A program made the translations under genes and the position numbers. From Spirogloea muscicola (lineage: Eukaryota > Streptophyta > Zygnematophyceae > Spirogloeales > Spirogloeaceae), in NCBI GenBank assembly GCA_009602725.1, contig WELB01000005.1, positions 1,454,359-1,512,801 on the forward strand: a DNA stretch of 58,443 bases. Direction: 5' to 3'. The first letter of the stretch is position 1; every line of letters starts with the position of its first letter. The notes under the pieces were generated by a model. It was given only the letters and a program-made list of their open reading frames with translations, was not told where the DNA came from and ran no database searches. Positions 11,751-23,205 of this stretch are shown here, piece by piece.

Positions 11751-12756
11751 ATGTCGGGCAAGGAGACGGGACTGGAGCCTCTCGTCGACCGTATGCCCGT
11801 CGACTCTCTCTGCCATTGCTTCACCACTTTGTGCCATTTGAATCTAGCAATGACCCCATTGAGAAAGCTCTGTGGTTGTCCAGCCAGTACTTGTACAAGC
11901 CTGTTGGCCATCTCTGCCTGCTTCATGAGGTCATGTGGCTGGGTAAAGCTCTGCCTGTTACCAGGTTCTTACTCAGATTGGATTAGCAGGTGGTGTCAAG
12001 TGCTGATGGCTATTTACTGATTGCACTGCAGAGATGATATCTGTCATCACGAACGACGGGCGAAACATTGTGGTAAGGCAATGGGCTATGTTGCACATGC
12101 AGTGCTATACAAGTCTTAATAGTCCCCCTGCCTTTGCTGTGTTCTGAAAGTCGTGAGCTGGAAAGCTCTTTTTTTGGCGGTTTGTACAAAGAGTCATGCT
12201 CGTCCACACTTACAGAAATGACGGCTCTGTGCACGGTGTAGGGTTACCTACGTGGTTTTGATCAAGCGACGAATCTGATTCTTGATGAGTCGCATGAGCG
12301 CGTGTACTCTACCAAGGTACTGTTTGGATTAGCATCTTTGTTTTTACCAATATACTTCTTTGTGAGAATCATGGATCATCCTCTCACATGTGGACGGCAA
12401 CTGAGGCTCTGCGTCTCTCATTTGTGTACAGCAAGGAGTGGAGCAACTTGTGCTTGGTTTGTATATCATTCGAGGAGACAATATGTGAGTCAGCAATCTA
12501 CCAATCAGCAGGCTGTGTAGCTGAGTGCAATGTTTCTAAAGATCATTGATGTCTACCGCTCACTGTAGCGTGCTTGGGAGTGTGCCTATTTTTTACCAAA
12601 GGCGTGTCACATGAGAGGTGTGTTTGTCATACTAATACTACTTTGTGCATTGATAATCAAACCAGTGCGGTAGTGGGGGAGCTTGACGAGGAATTGGACT
12701 CCAATCTAGAACTTGCTCAAGTCAAAGCGCAGCCATTGAAGCCTGTCTCGCACTGA
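11751..12756 (+). CDS. LSM8: U6 snRNA-associated Sm-like protein LSm8
   Basis: Subunit of the nuclear LSm2-8 ring that binds the 3' end of U6 snRNA and supports pre-mRNA splicing. Exons: 11751-11790, 12032-12072, 12242-12316, 12432-12484, 12666-12756 (TGA); 300 bases and 99 residues in perfect phase, the usual length. The Sm fold is clear: Sm1 has VITNDGRNIVGYLRGFDQ and NLILDESHERV, and Sm2 has GLYIIRGDN. The tail GELDEELDSNLELAQVKAQP then LKPVSH is diagnostic for LSm8 over the other LSm proteins. It is transcribed away from RPF2 across a 634-base interval, so the two RNA-processing genes may share a promoter. A CGG-poor but GC-rich leader follows the gap. Confidence 0.96.
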
Positions 12757-15700
12757 TGTAGACTGTTAGCCGTAAACTACATATCATGAGCTGCAACTTG
12801 AGGTCCACGTGTGGCTGCAAGAAGCTGATTAGTGACCAAACAGCTGACTGCCTGAGTCAAAGGTTTGGCGTCGCAGCCTCCTTGCCCATGTCTTTTCGAG
12901 TTCTTTCCTTCCACTGGTCCTAATCTTTCTGCTGTGGTTTGCATTGGGATCTGGTGCAAGTTGCATTCTCAGCCAATGAAACTCCATCTTAAAAGTCCGT
13001 CTCAATAGACTGTGATGTTGTCGGCCCCTTTTATGTTGGCTGTCGACTGGTGCCTGTGCAAGTTGACTTGATAGAGCAGGACGTCAGATTGAAAGTGGCC
13101 CCTAGTACCTATACAAAGTAAGATGCGCCCAAGACCACCGATGCAAGAGGACACTTCTGCAGTGACGTAGCACGCTGCACCAACATGGCAGTCATGGCTG
13201 TCTTACTAGGCACAACAGGGTTGCTTGGTGCATGTGCGGTGCAGATGCCAACCAAGATGTGGGCTATCGCAGCGGAGGGGCCCACTCTGGAGGAGAAATT
13301 CTGAGACCACTACTACTTCCCCAGCGGCCCTAAGTGGAAGTAAGCGAGCGCCAGTGATGAGGGCGGCAATGATGGTCAGCCCAGAGAGAAGGCTCGTCAC
13401 GCGCATGAATTGGAAATGAAGCACAGCTTAGCCCATTAAGGTTCATGCAAAAGGCGCAGGAAGTGCAATCGACTGGGCTACAGAGAACGACTCCCTAGGC
13501 TAAGAGGGGTCAAGGAAGCGCGGCGAAAGCACCCTTTAGAGGGGGCTTTTAAACCCATAGGTGAGACCTCCCCATCTCTTAATACACACGCATTGTTCAT
13601 AGGTGAGCGCATAGTGTGCAAATACAGGTCGGGCAGGCTAACTCGGGGAGCCCGAGCACTGCCACCGAAGCCGGTGGAGGACGTGGTCAACCACAAGAAG
13701 ACAAAAGGTACGTGCAGTTGCGAACAGAATGGAAGGGACGCCAAACCTTGTCAATATAATGTCCAGGCAAAAGTAGGTACAAAGATGCAGGCACACAAAG
13801 CGAAGCCATCTGCTAAGGGGCTTAGGTAACAGTCTGAAAGCCGTGTGAAGAGGGCCTAAAGTACCCACGAGTGAGCACTTACTGACAGGTCAAGTTGGGA
13901 AGCTGGAGCACTGCCACGGAAGCCAGTGGCCTGGCTTAGAGCCGCCCAGCACGCTGGTGACTATCCAAAGCGTGGGAGCGCTGCAAAGTCAAGTAGTGCT
14001 ATATATGTTCAGGTGCATCATAGCACACCTCCTCAGGGTGGTCCTTAAGGAAGAAAGAAGGGCTCTTGCAAAGACGGTTGCTGAAGGTCAGCCCCAAATT
14101 GGACGAGGTCCAGGGAGAACCCTGGACCCTGTACCTGATCCTGAATTCCAAGGGGCCAACGGCTGCATAATCTCACTGTTTTTTTGTGGGCTGGCTCTTC
14201 GCACCCTCGCCCCCGGCGGAAGAGCTGCTTTCTCTGCAAAGGAAAGGCAATGTGAAGGAGTCAAGCTCTTCCAAATGAGAGACATGAATGTGGCTCTCCC
14301 AAAGAAGGCAAGGGCTGTGAATAGCCAGCCTGGAAAGAAATGACAAAGCCCGAAGGGGCCAAAAGCGCTCTCAGAGCTTTGCCGGTAGGATGAATCACAT
14401 AGTAACCACGATTGAAGAGCAGCAAAAAGAAAAGACTAGCAGCCGGAAAGCAAACCCTCTGACGAAAGCCCCTCAGCTGCAGCTAGAGCACGGCCAGCAC
14501 GCAGATGCAAGGCGTGGGCCATGGACCGCTGGAGTGAAGGGGAGGAAGTCGTTTTTCACAGCCCGAAACGAGCACACGAAGTCCGAAGGGGTCTCAAAGA
14601 GAGAGAGAGAGCGTCTCAAAGCGTTAAGGCACAACATTCAGCAAGTACCACGGAAGGCGGTCACCTGGTCGATGAGGGCGGATGGCGGGAAAGGCCAGCT
14701 CGAAAGGGGAGGAGGAATGACACTCTTCCAGTAGAGAGAGAAGGCGCGCGGGGCGCATGAATTGAAAGGGAGGCCAATTCAAGCCAAGACATTGTTCAGG
14801 CAGAGTCAAGTGCAGACTAAACAAGGCTACATAATACGGAGACCTAATCTAAGGTACCTAAGGTGACATTAGTACCCACGGGTAGAAAGTAGAATTTCGT
14901 GTATTCGGGTAGAGAGCGATGGCTGGGACTAGAGGAAGTGGCTCTCCCAATGGCTGTGATAAGCCAACCCGACAATAGTTGACCTTTCGTGAATTTCGTG
15001 TATTTGAAACAAACGAAGGCCAAAGGCCAAGTACAAAGGCAAGCACATCTGAAGACCTACATAATCTACAGTAAAGTGACCCGCTCAGTAACCACGGGTC
15101 AAAACATAAAGGTCGCTAACTGATGCCTGAATACTAGATGTCAGATACGAAGCCCTTCTGCCACCAACTAGAGCTCGGCCAGCTTTCTGGTGCAAGGCAT
15201 TAGCCTGAGCACGCTGCAAACAGGCCGAAACACGTCGTCGCAAGAAAGACAGATATGCAGCTGGCAAGCCCAAAAGGGGCCCACAGTGAGAGAAGTGGCT
15301 CTCCCAATGAAAACATGGGGGCAAGGGCTGGGATTGGCCACTAGAAGAAGAAAAGCTGCAGCCAGATTGACTGGTGGCTGTGAGAGGCCAGCCCAAAAAA
15401 AAGTAATGGACGAATGAGCAGTAAAAGAACGAACAGAAACCCGGGCTGGATTTCCAGGGGGAAGAAGTGGTACTCCCAATGGGGGGGCAAGGGCTGCGAA
15501 AAGAAGAAGTGGCACTCCCAAATGGGGGCAAGGGCTGCGAAAAGCCAGCCCAAAAAGAATTCACAAAGGTTCAGAGGGGGCCTAAGAGCGGTGAGCAGCT
15601 ACAAAGGGGCCTGAGGATGCTATGGTAAAACAGGGGAAGGATGGATCACTCAGTAATTCCGAGTGAGGAGCCTCAGATCCGACAGACTAGCTGCCGGGAA

Positions 15701-16364
15701 GCTATCACCCAGACGAAAAGGGGGAAGCCCCGACCAGCCCCGACACAGACGGCAGGAGTGCTTGGCGAGGTGTGGGGCCGCGCCGCGTGGCAAGGCGCCG
15801 ACGGCGACCCTGCGCCGACGGCGGCGGCGCAGTGGGTTAACGGCTGCCTTGGCGGGGGAGCAGGACCGACGGATCATCATCTACGGCTGCGATCAGCCCG
15901 CGGCAGAGCGGCCCGTGACGCAGCCGACACGTGGCGCCGCCTCGCGGGCCGCCGCAAGATGCGGGCTTTTGGCGCGGGCGGCGCCGCGTCACGTGCCGGC
16001 CCTTGCCTGCAAGTTAGCGGCGAGTTATCGGCCGCCGGGGACGCGGTAACCGGCGCCCGTGGCCGCCGGCGGTCAGGGCCCGCCGTCAGGGGGGGCCCGG
16101 GCCCTCGACAGGTAAGTGGAGGGGGCGCCGCGCCGAGCACGGGGCCCGGGCGGCGGGAAAGCGGGAAAGCGACACGGGCGGCCCCGGCTGGCCGCCCCTC
16201 CCTCCTCCCGCGGGAGAGCGCCCGGTAAGCGAATGTAATGAAAAAGGGGAGGGGGGGAGCGCAGCCGGCAGCAGCACTAACACCCCGGGGGGAGCTTGAG
16301 GGAGGGAGGTCAGTCGGAGCTCGGGCGCCGCCGCGGCTAGGGCTTGTGACGCGCCGCGGCCGCC
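12757..16364. repeat. intergenic repeat block upstream of GAUT
   Basis: About 12757-13600 has no recognised feature. About 13625-13990 holds a repeat whose 13859-13995 part matches 46008-46150 (ACCCACGAGTGAGCAC, then GCTGGAGC, CCGCCCAGCACG and GAGCGCTGCAAA). About 14475-14520 has the GCCAGCACGCAGATGCAAGG block. About 14714-14885 closely matches 45872-46020 (GGGGCGCATGAATTGAAAGG, CAAGGCTACATAAT, GGTGACATTAGTACCCACG). About 14860-15560 carries several AAGGGCTGTGAATAGCCAGC-type hairpins, some beside AAGTGGCTCTCCCAATG. About 15660-16360 is unique, strongly GC-rich sequence that is probably the GAUT promoter and 5' leader. Confidence 0.6.
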
Positions 16365-19300
16365 ATGGCGAGCCTCAAGGCCGGCCCCGGCGGCGGCGGC
16401 GGCGCNTCGCCGCGCCCGCCGCCGGGCGCGACGTCTACTGCTCCGCCTGCCTCCTGCTCGTCGCCGCCATCGCCGTCCTCTCCCTCGCCACGCCCATCTT
16501 CTGGACCATCAAGGCCAGCAGCTGGCACATCTACGTCCGCGAAGCCGACACCAAGGACGGTGCGCTGAGACTGCCTCGCTGCCTGGCGCTGGCCAGGCCC
16601 TCTCTTTATGCCTGCTTTGCACTGCAAGACGGCGTCGTAGTGCAGTAGTTCCTCCCCGTCGCTCCTCAGTTGGGGTGTTCACGTCTCACACGATCATCCT
16701 GAGCAGCAGCGTCAAGCTGGCACACGCTGGTCAGGGTGTAGGTGTCCCCGAGGTCATATTAGATCCCAGGCAAACCAGACAAGAACTTGCTATACAGCAT
16801 TGCTGGTTGTACAGTATGCCGCTCACAGGCCTTTTCTGGACCAATGCCTGACGAGCGGTTGTTGTTTTTCTTTCTGCAGTACCCTTCAGAATACAGGGCA
16901 GGAGCTACTCGGTCATGAACTACATCCATAACATAGCACAAGTAACAACACCACACACACTACAAAGCTTCTCAGCAGTCTCACCTTAGGTGCAATATTG
17001 GTTTAAGGCTGAGCAAGCGACCCTATGTGAAAATTTGACGGCTATCACGCATGCCCCTCAGAACTCTAGGGTTGAACGGCGGTTTGGCAGCTGTGCCGCC
17101 CTGACCAGTGTTCTGCACCGTACAGGACGAAGTGGAGGATGGCGTCTATGGGGGAAAGGGTAGGCTCATGCGGCTGTCAAGACAGAGCAGCCAGACTTCA
17201 AGCTTAGATGAAGAAGAGGAGGAAAACCCTGGTGATGAGACTGCTCCTGGTGGGGAGGAGGTTGCCCGTGGGGAAGGGCTGGAGAGCGTCTCATCATCGT
17301 CCAAGGTACTGCTATGCCATAATTGTTGCCCTTACCTGGTCCACTGTCATGCTCACAGACTTTTTCCTTGCGCCAAGCTAGTTGGGCTGTCAAGGTGGCT
17401 CTTGTCTTATCCCAGTGGTGCACTATGCAGAGTATCCATTAGGTCCACAGGCTCATCATCCTCCAAAAGCATCTGTCAAAGCTGGACCATGTCAAGATGG
17501 GGTGTGTCACTGATTCTGTAGTGATGCGTCAATGCTACTCCTGCTCCCCAGCTCTTCCTCATACATGTGATTTGCAGGCTGGCCTTCCTAAACAGAGGCT
17601 CTATCTCTCTAATTTGCTAGCAGGCCTCACTGACATGTCACTCTCATGGCTGACTTCATATGCGCAGGACACTGACACTGACGAGAAAGACAGGAGCAGC
17701 ACTGACAATGCAGGTAGCAATCACTTCCTTACACCAGCGTACTTATGTTCACTTGATTGATTAGACTGCTGTACTTCAACAATAGGCCTGAGACATGCTT
17801 CGGAATGGTCATGAAGCAGCTGCCAGTCTCCGGTGTTCTAGCTGAGTGGCCAAGCGCAGACTGATCATAAAACAGAATTAGGCCGCGCTTAGGTTGCCCT
17901 GAAGGGCTTTAAACTTCCTGTCTGACTGAAACCTGTTGCACCAGGAACCAACTATGACGAGCTCCAAAAGTTAGTGAATATTGCAGCGCTAGCAGATGCA
18001 CTGCGCAACAAACTCATACTTGACCTTTATATAGCTAGCTGCCAGGGGGCAAGTCAGGCAGGAGGAGGGTGCATAGAGCAGTTGAGGCCGTCATTCAGTG
18101 TACTTTTTGATGTCCATAGGCGCGCATAAGCTCCGGGTGCTACAGCATGATCATTTGATTGCATCATCAAGCCTGCCCTGATTCAGAAATGAGAGCACAC
18201 ATGTCAAGGTATTGGGGGAGTCTTGAAGTACTACTGCATGCAGGCGTCAGGAATGCTAATACTTTTCTGCTTTTCACCTGGCAGATCGTATCGCTTCTAT
18301 GAGGAGCCTCCTACGAGGACAACTCAATCTTGCAAAGCAGTACGCGACAAATGTGAATGTGTTCCAAAACAAGCATCTGTCAAGGCACCTAAGCGTGTTG
18401 ATTGCAAGGGCAGAGGACCTTGTGGCTCAGCTAGATGGCGAGCAGGCAGTCTGGAGTGACGCAGATGTGTTCCCCAGCACCTTACAGCTGCTGGAAATAA
18501 CAAATGCCAGGTCAGCTCCTGCATAGCCTGCTTTCCATGCAAACCCTTCTGCTGCATGAGTTGGCTTCAAGGATATCTTGTTGGATCCCTGTCAGAAGGT
18601 TTTGTTGAATTGGCACTGTTTTAGTCCTTCTTGGCTAGGATGTCGCATGTTCTTCCTGTACAGGCCAATCTAAAGGTGAGCTTTTCTCTTGCTATTGTGG
18701 TGATGTTGAATAGGGCTAAGGAATGGCAAGGCAATCTCCTCAACATGAGGAAGCTGAAGGCAAGCATTGCCAAAGGCAAGGATCGATTGCTGCGACTGCG
18801 ACGGGAGCGTAACATGCTTGACCTGGCTGCCGCCAAAGCATTACCCAAGGCCTTGCACTGTGTCAGCCTACGCTTAACCATTGAGCTCAATAAGGATGAG
18901 CGACTCAAGCAGGTGCGCATGCAACAGTCTTGTCAGCCTAAGGCTCAGAAGATATTTTGTTTTCCACATCACAAGGATCGATCAGGACAGGCTTGTCCTG
19001 CTTTGTGCTCTCTGTTAATGACTGCGTCTTTCTTGAATGAGATTGTTGTTGTAGATGTTGCGCTGCCCCATATTGCATTTCTCAGGACATCATCACAAGA
19101 AGTTGTTGCGCCTTGTCTTACTTTGTGGTTGTCGATGTTGCTTGTGAAGAAAGTTGCTGTAGAGGTCACGGCTACTTCTGAAAGGAACTTACTGAATTGC
19201 TGAGGTCGTGTGAACATTTCAGAGCTTAGCGGCCCGCCTTGAGGCAGACAAGGATAGGCTGCAGGATGGCGAGCTCAACCACTATGCGCTCTTCTCCGAC

Positions 19301-21131
19301 AACGTCCTTGCAGCCTCAGTGGTTGTGGCCTCCCTCGTGAGGGCAGCCAAGAACCCCAAGAGACAGATCATCCACATTGTCACGGACGAAGTGAACAGAC
19401 CGGCCATGGAGGCGTGGTTTGCCATACACCCGCCAGCACCTGCTGCACTGGAGATCCAGACCCTGAGTGATTACCCCTGGCTGAACGCCAGCTACTGCCC
19501 AGTCCTTCAACAGCTGGCATCCGCGGCATCAAAGAGCTACTATTTCAGTCAGTCCGCAGAGGGTCAGTGAATCAACGTTTCCATCTATGATGCCATCATG
19601 ACATACTGGCAGGCATGCACAGATACGTAGACATGCTACTGAGTGAAGCATGTGGTAGCTCATCTATACTCCAGAGAGTGCAGATGCAGGTCTCAGAAAG
19701 TCTAAGCTCTTCAGTGGCTGGTACTTCAGTGGCTGGTACTTACAACTATTTCTGGCCTTATGTGTTGCTGGTATGTCAAAAAAGAGTATTCCCACAGGCC
19801 TTTCATATGACTCATTCCATTGCTCGATGATGGCAGGTACATTGCCGCAATCTTCGAACACTGATATTGATACTTCTGATATCTCTGGTGCCAAGCAGCC
19901 CAAGTATCGGAACCCTAAATATCTGTCAATGCTCAATCATCTGCGATTCTATCTTCCGGAGGTAAGAGCCAACCTTGTCCATGCATATGAATTTGGGCAG
20001 GCTTTCTCTGCAGTCGTGAATTGCCTATGTCGCCCAACATGCATTGGCACCAGAAGGCATGGACGCAATGTTGTTGCAGCCCAGCACAAGGAAAATATAG
20101 GATTTGAGCAGTGTCTGCAACCATTAGACTTTGCAGAAGTGTATTACTACCATACTACCAAACCTGGTGCCTGTCCTTGACATTTGATAGTGACATTGAT
20201 ATAGTGATAGGAGTGGTCAGAGAGAAATACATCACCCCCAGAGAAATCTGACATTTCTTCTCTGCCATTCCTTGCTTCTGGGGTATGGCCTTTAAGGTCA
20301 ACATTGGCAATCAATTGCATAGTGTTCATTGGAAAAATGTCTATCTGCTCACTCTTCCTTCCTGCGTGCTGAGCAGATGTTTCCTAGTCTGGACAAGATT
20401 GTGTTCCTGGATGACGACATTGTGGTTCAGAAAGACTTGGCTCCCTTATGGGACATACCTCTACATGGCAACGTCAATGGAGCAGTATTTACCTGCACTG
20501 GGAAATTCCATCGGCTTCACCAGTACCTCAACTTCTCAAACCCATTGATATCTGATCACGTCGACCCCAGTGGCTGCGGCTGGGCTTACGGCATGAATGT
20601 GTTTGACCTCAAGGCCTGGCGGGAGAGGGGCCTGACGGCTGTGTACCACAGATGGCAGAGTCAGGTACAACTTGAGAAGAAGGATCGAGATGCTTTTATG
20701 CTCCAGTAGCCAAGAAGCTGCACTTGGCAATTGACTGCAGATCCGACTGGAATGCATTTCAGTGCATGCAAACTCTCCTTAAGCCTGATGGAGAATGTGC
20801 AAGGTTGTATAGGCTAAATCTGATGAGTCTGTGTGTCTTGTGGACTATGCAGAATGCTGATCGTCAACTGTGGCGGCTAGGTACACTTCCCCCTGGCTTG
20901 TTGACTTTTTACAAGCTCACGAGAGGTCTAGACCCCTCGTGGCACGTCCTGGGTCTGGGCTACGAGTCTAAGACGACACTAGCGGAGGTCGAGCAGGCGG
21001 CTGTGGTCCACTGGAACGGCAACCGGAAGCCGTGGCTGGACACCGCCATCCCACAGTTCCGCCAGCGCTGGCTCCAGCATGTTGCTAAAGACGACCGTAT
21101 CCTCTCTGACTGCAACTTCGACATCCAATGA
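16365..21131 (+). CDS. galacturonosyltransferase, GAUT family (GT8)
   Basis: Golgi type II enzyme that in land plants adds galacturonic acid to homogalacturonan. Supported exons: 16365-16559 (ATG, contains N at 16406), 17126-17305, 17668-17713, 18285-18510, 18714-18912, 19223-19562, 19837-19961, 20377-20664, 20853-21131 (TGA). A membrane anchor (LLLVAAIAVLSLATPIFWTI) follows the N. An acidic stem has SLDEEEEENPGDE, then a coiled region beginning DRIASMRSLL. Catalytic-domain signs are HYALFSDNVLA, IIHIVTDEVN, YRNPKYLSMLNHLRFYLPE, the metal-binding VFLDDDIVVQKDL, NVNGAVFTCTGKF, NFSNPLI, GCGWAYGMNVFDL, LGTLPPGL, WHVLGLGY and HWNGNRKPWLD. The ATG frame and the anchor frame differ across the N, so tract length there is wrong. 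The join between the first two exons does not keep phase, so a small exon may be missed. Confidence 0.92.
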
Positions 21132-22335
21132 CGTCGAGGCAATTGACCATGGTGTCAGCTTCCCTGCGATTGGCAGGGTCGGTGACAACAGTTTCGCCAC
21201 CAGCACATGCTGCTTCCACTTGTGCTGTGTATGATCCAGCTTTTGCCTGGAGGAGGCTGGGAGGAGCCATTGCACTCCAGCTTAGAAAATTGCTTTGCAG
21301 CCCTTCCTCTTCCTGCCATATGCAGGTCGAATTTGTATCACTGACGATTAGCTGTGCTCACAAATAGTGGCTATTAGGGTCATATGTGGGAAGTATTTTA
21401 TCATGAAACACTGCTGAACACTTAAGCGAAACTCTCATCTTGTATTGATTCAGAGTTGCTTGTCACATAGCCAACTTCTTCTGTGGATAAATGATTTAGT
21501 CAAATGTAATGTAAGCGACCTGAAGTGGCTTCTTTAGATTGTGCAAGTGAGGCTGCAACAGGCTCTTCTGGATATCGGCTAATTGCGCGGATTTGGGTCA
21601 CTGAGACTGGCATTCTGATCATCCTGTAAGTGTATCCACGAATATCAATAACCGGATCACACCACTTTTCACCTACAATTTATGATGACAGTAACAATTA
21701 CTGATTCCCAGTGTTGTAGTTACTATTCAAAAACCTCTATATTGTACAGCAATGTCTAATGAGATACAGCTATGATGAGGCAGCTGGTTGAGCTTGATAC
21801 ACTGGTCTAGTGTATCAGTACAATGTGTGCCACAGCATGCCTATGTTGGACCAATCCTGACATTGTCTGGTGGAAAGAAAAGTGATTGTGGACGAATGCG
21901 TGCATCCATGGGCGTGCCATTCTCGACAAAAAGCAACACTGATCTTTATTCAGAACACTAATGCATAGATATAAAATAACCAAACAATGTGTGTTGACAT
22001 TAAGCGTGCCACAACAACAGACCCATATCAGACAGCATAGATTTGCAGCCATTGCTGTCACCAGATGCGCAAAAGCTGAAAGACTTGACTTTGGCTTATA
22101 AGCACACATTTGTAAGGAGACAAAAACTCCATAACATGAACACTTGGTCCGTATTACATGTGTACTCTAAGAGGACATAGGCACGTGCATCCTTATCGAT
22201 CTCGACATCTATGGCTGCTGGTACATATCCTCCTGGGTACTCCAGATTCGCACATCAATATATGTTGAGCTGCTCCTGTCAACTCTGCAACCATGTCCTG
22301 CCTGCCTCTGAACAATTTTAGAATGGGGTGAACGC
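21132..22335. other. intergenic, no gene seen
   Basis: AT-rich sequence between the convergent GAUT and small-TM genes; both 3' UTRs should lie here. I see no coding exon, repeat copy or RNA gene. Confidence 0.5.
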
Positions 22336-22783
22336 TTAGTAGTTCTTCGCCCGGTTCTCTGCCCGGTTGGCAGAGTCCTTGAAGTCATTCTTCACATCCT
22401 CTGCCGTATCCTTTGCCCTCTCCTTGTACTCGCTGGCCTTGTTCTTCGTGTCCTCAGCCCAGTTGCGGCCCTTGTCAAGGGTCTCCTGCTCATTCACCGA
22501 GTGAAGCCTCCGATTAGCCAGAAGACCTATCCACACGCCCAGTGCGAACACCTCCTCGCAACTCCAAGGCGCCAGACGCGTCTCAAATGCTCCCCTTCCA
22601 TCAGGTACCACGGCAATGGACCACACACTAATCATGACGTACACAGGAGGGCGAGAATACAAATTGACTGACCTGGGCCTCCCTGTTGCCCTTGTCGGTT
22701 CCAAGGACATAGTACAAGACGCCGCCAATGGCAGCAATGCCAATGGCTGTGAGCAGGTTGTCCCTGTTGATTTCGATGCCCAT
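22336..22783 (-). CDS. 86-residue one-TM protein with charged amphipathic tail (copy 2)
   Basis: Two exons: 22673-22783 (37 codons, start ATG) and 22336-22485 (stop TAA), joined in phase 0 over a 187-base intron. Residues about 10-29 form a small-residue membrane helix (LLTAIGIAAIGGVLYYVLGT). The remaining half is a Lys/Glu/Asp/Ala-rich helical tail with heptad-like spacing (ASEYKERAKDTAEDVKNDFK). It is paralogous to the gene at 5600-6145: the N-terminal IN-x-(D/E)-N-(L/V)-L motif, the GIAA-(I/V)-G core, the -(A/G)Q intron boundary and the tail type are all conserved, although the genes lie 16 kb apart. It resembles LEA_4 or YtxH layouts. Function is unknown; membrane protection under stress is only a guess. 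Confidence 0.75.
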
Positions 22784-23161
22784 GGCTGCGGTCCTGAACC
22801 AGCCGGTGAAGAAACAAGACCACAGCAGCGTGCAGCGGTCAACTACAGGAGTGCATGCACGCAATGTGGATACATCTGACAGTCTTCTCGAGTCAGCCCA
22901 TCACTCAGAATGACGAAGCAGCTGGGGACGCAGTGCAGAGTGAGACGTTTTGCACAAGGGTGAGAAGGAGCAGCTGCGGACACCGGACGATTTGCGCACA
23001 GGAGTGCCATGCCAAGCAGCGCAGGGCGAGCGACAAGGGAAACAGAGACCCAGCAAACGCCATCTAAGATGGGAGGCCCCAGCATGCCATCTCAGTGCAG
23101 GCAGCGGCTCTCGAGTGGTGGGTGAGGGGCGGCAGCGTACTGGGGGACAGCCGGGTGTTCA

Positions 23162-23205
<44 letters not shown>

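Noticed and set aside
10614-11837. 407-codon minus-strand open frame across the long N run
   Set aside because: It is open only because N carries no stop. Its true content is RPF2 exon 2 in one part and unsequenced DNA in the rest.
14595-14612. GA microsatellite as a regulatory element
   Set aside because: Very short and inside a repeat copy; nothing supports a function.
19711-19741. 15-base tandem duplication (TTCAGTGGCTGGTAC) in a GAUT intron
   Set aside because: Real but small, intronic and without likely effect on splicing.
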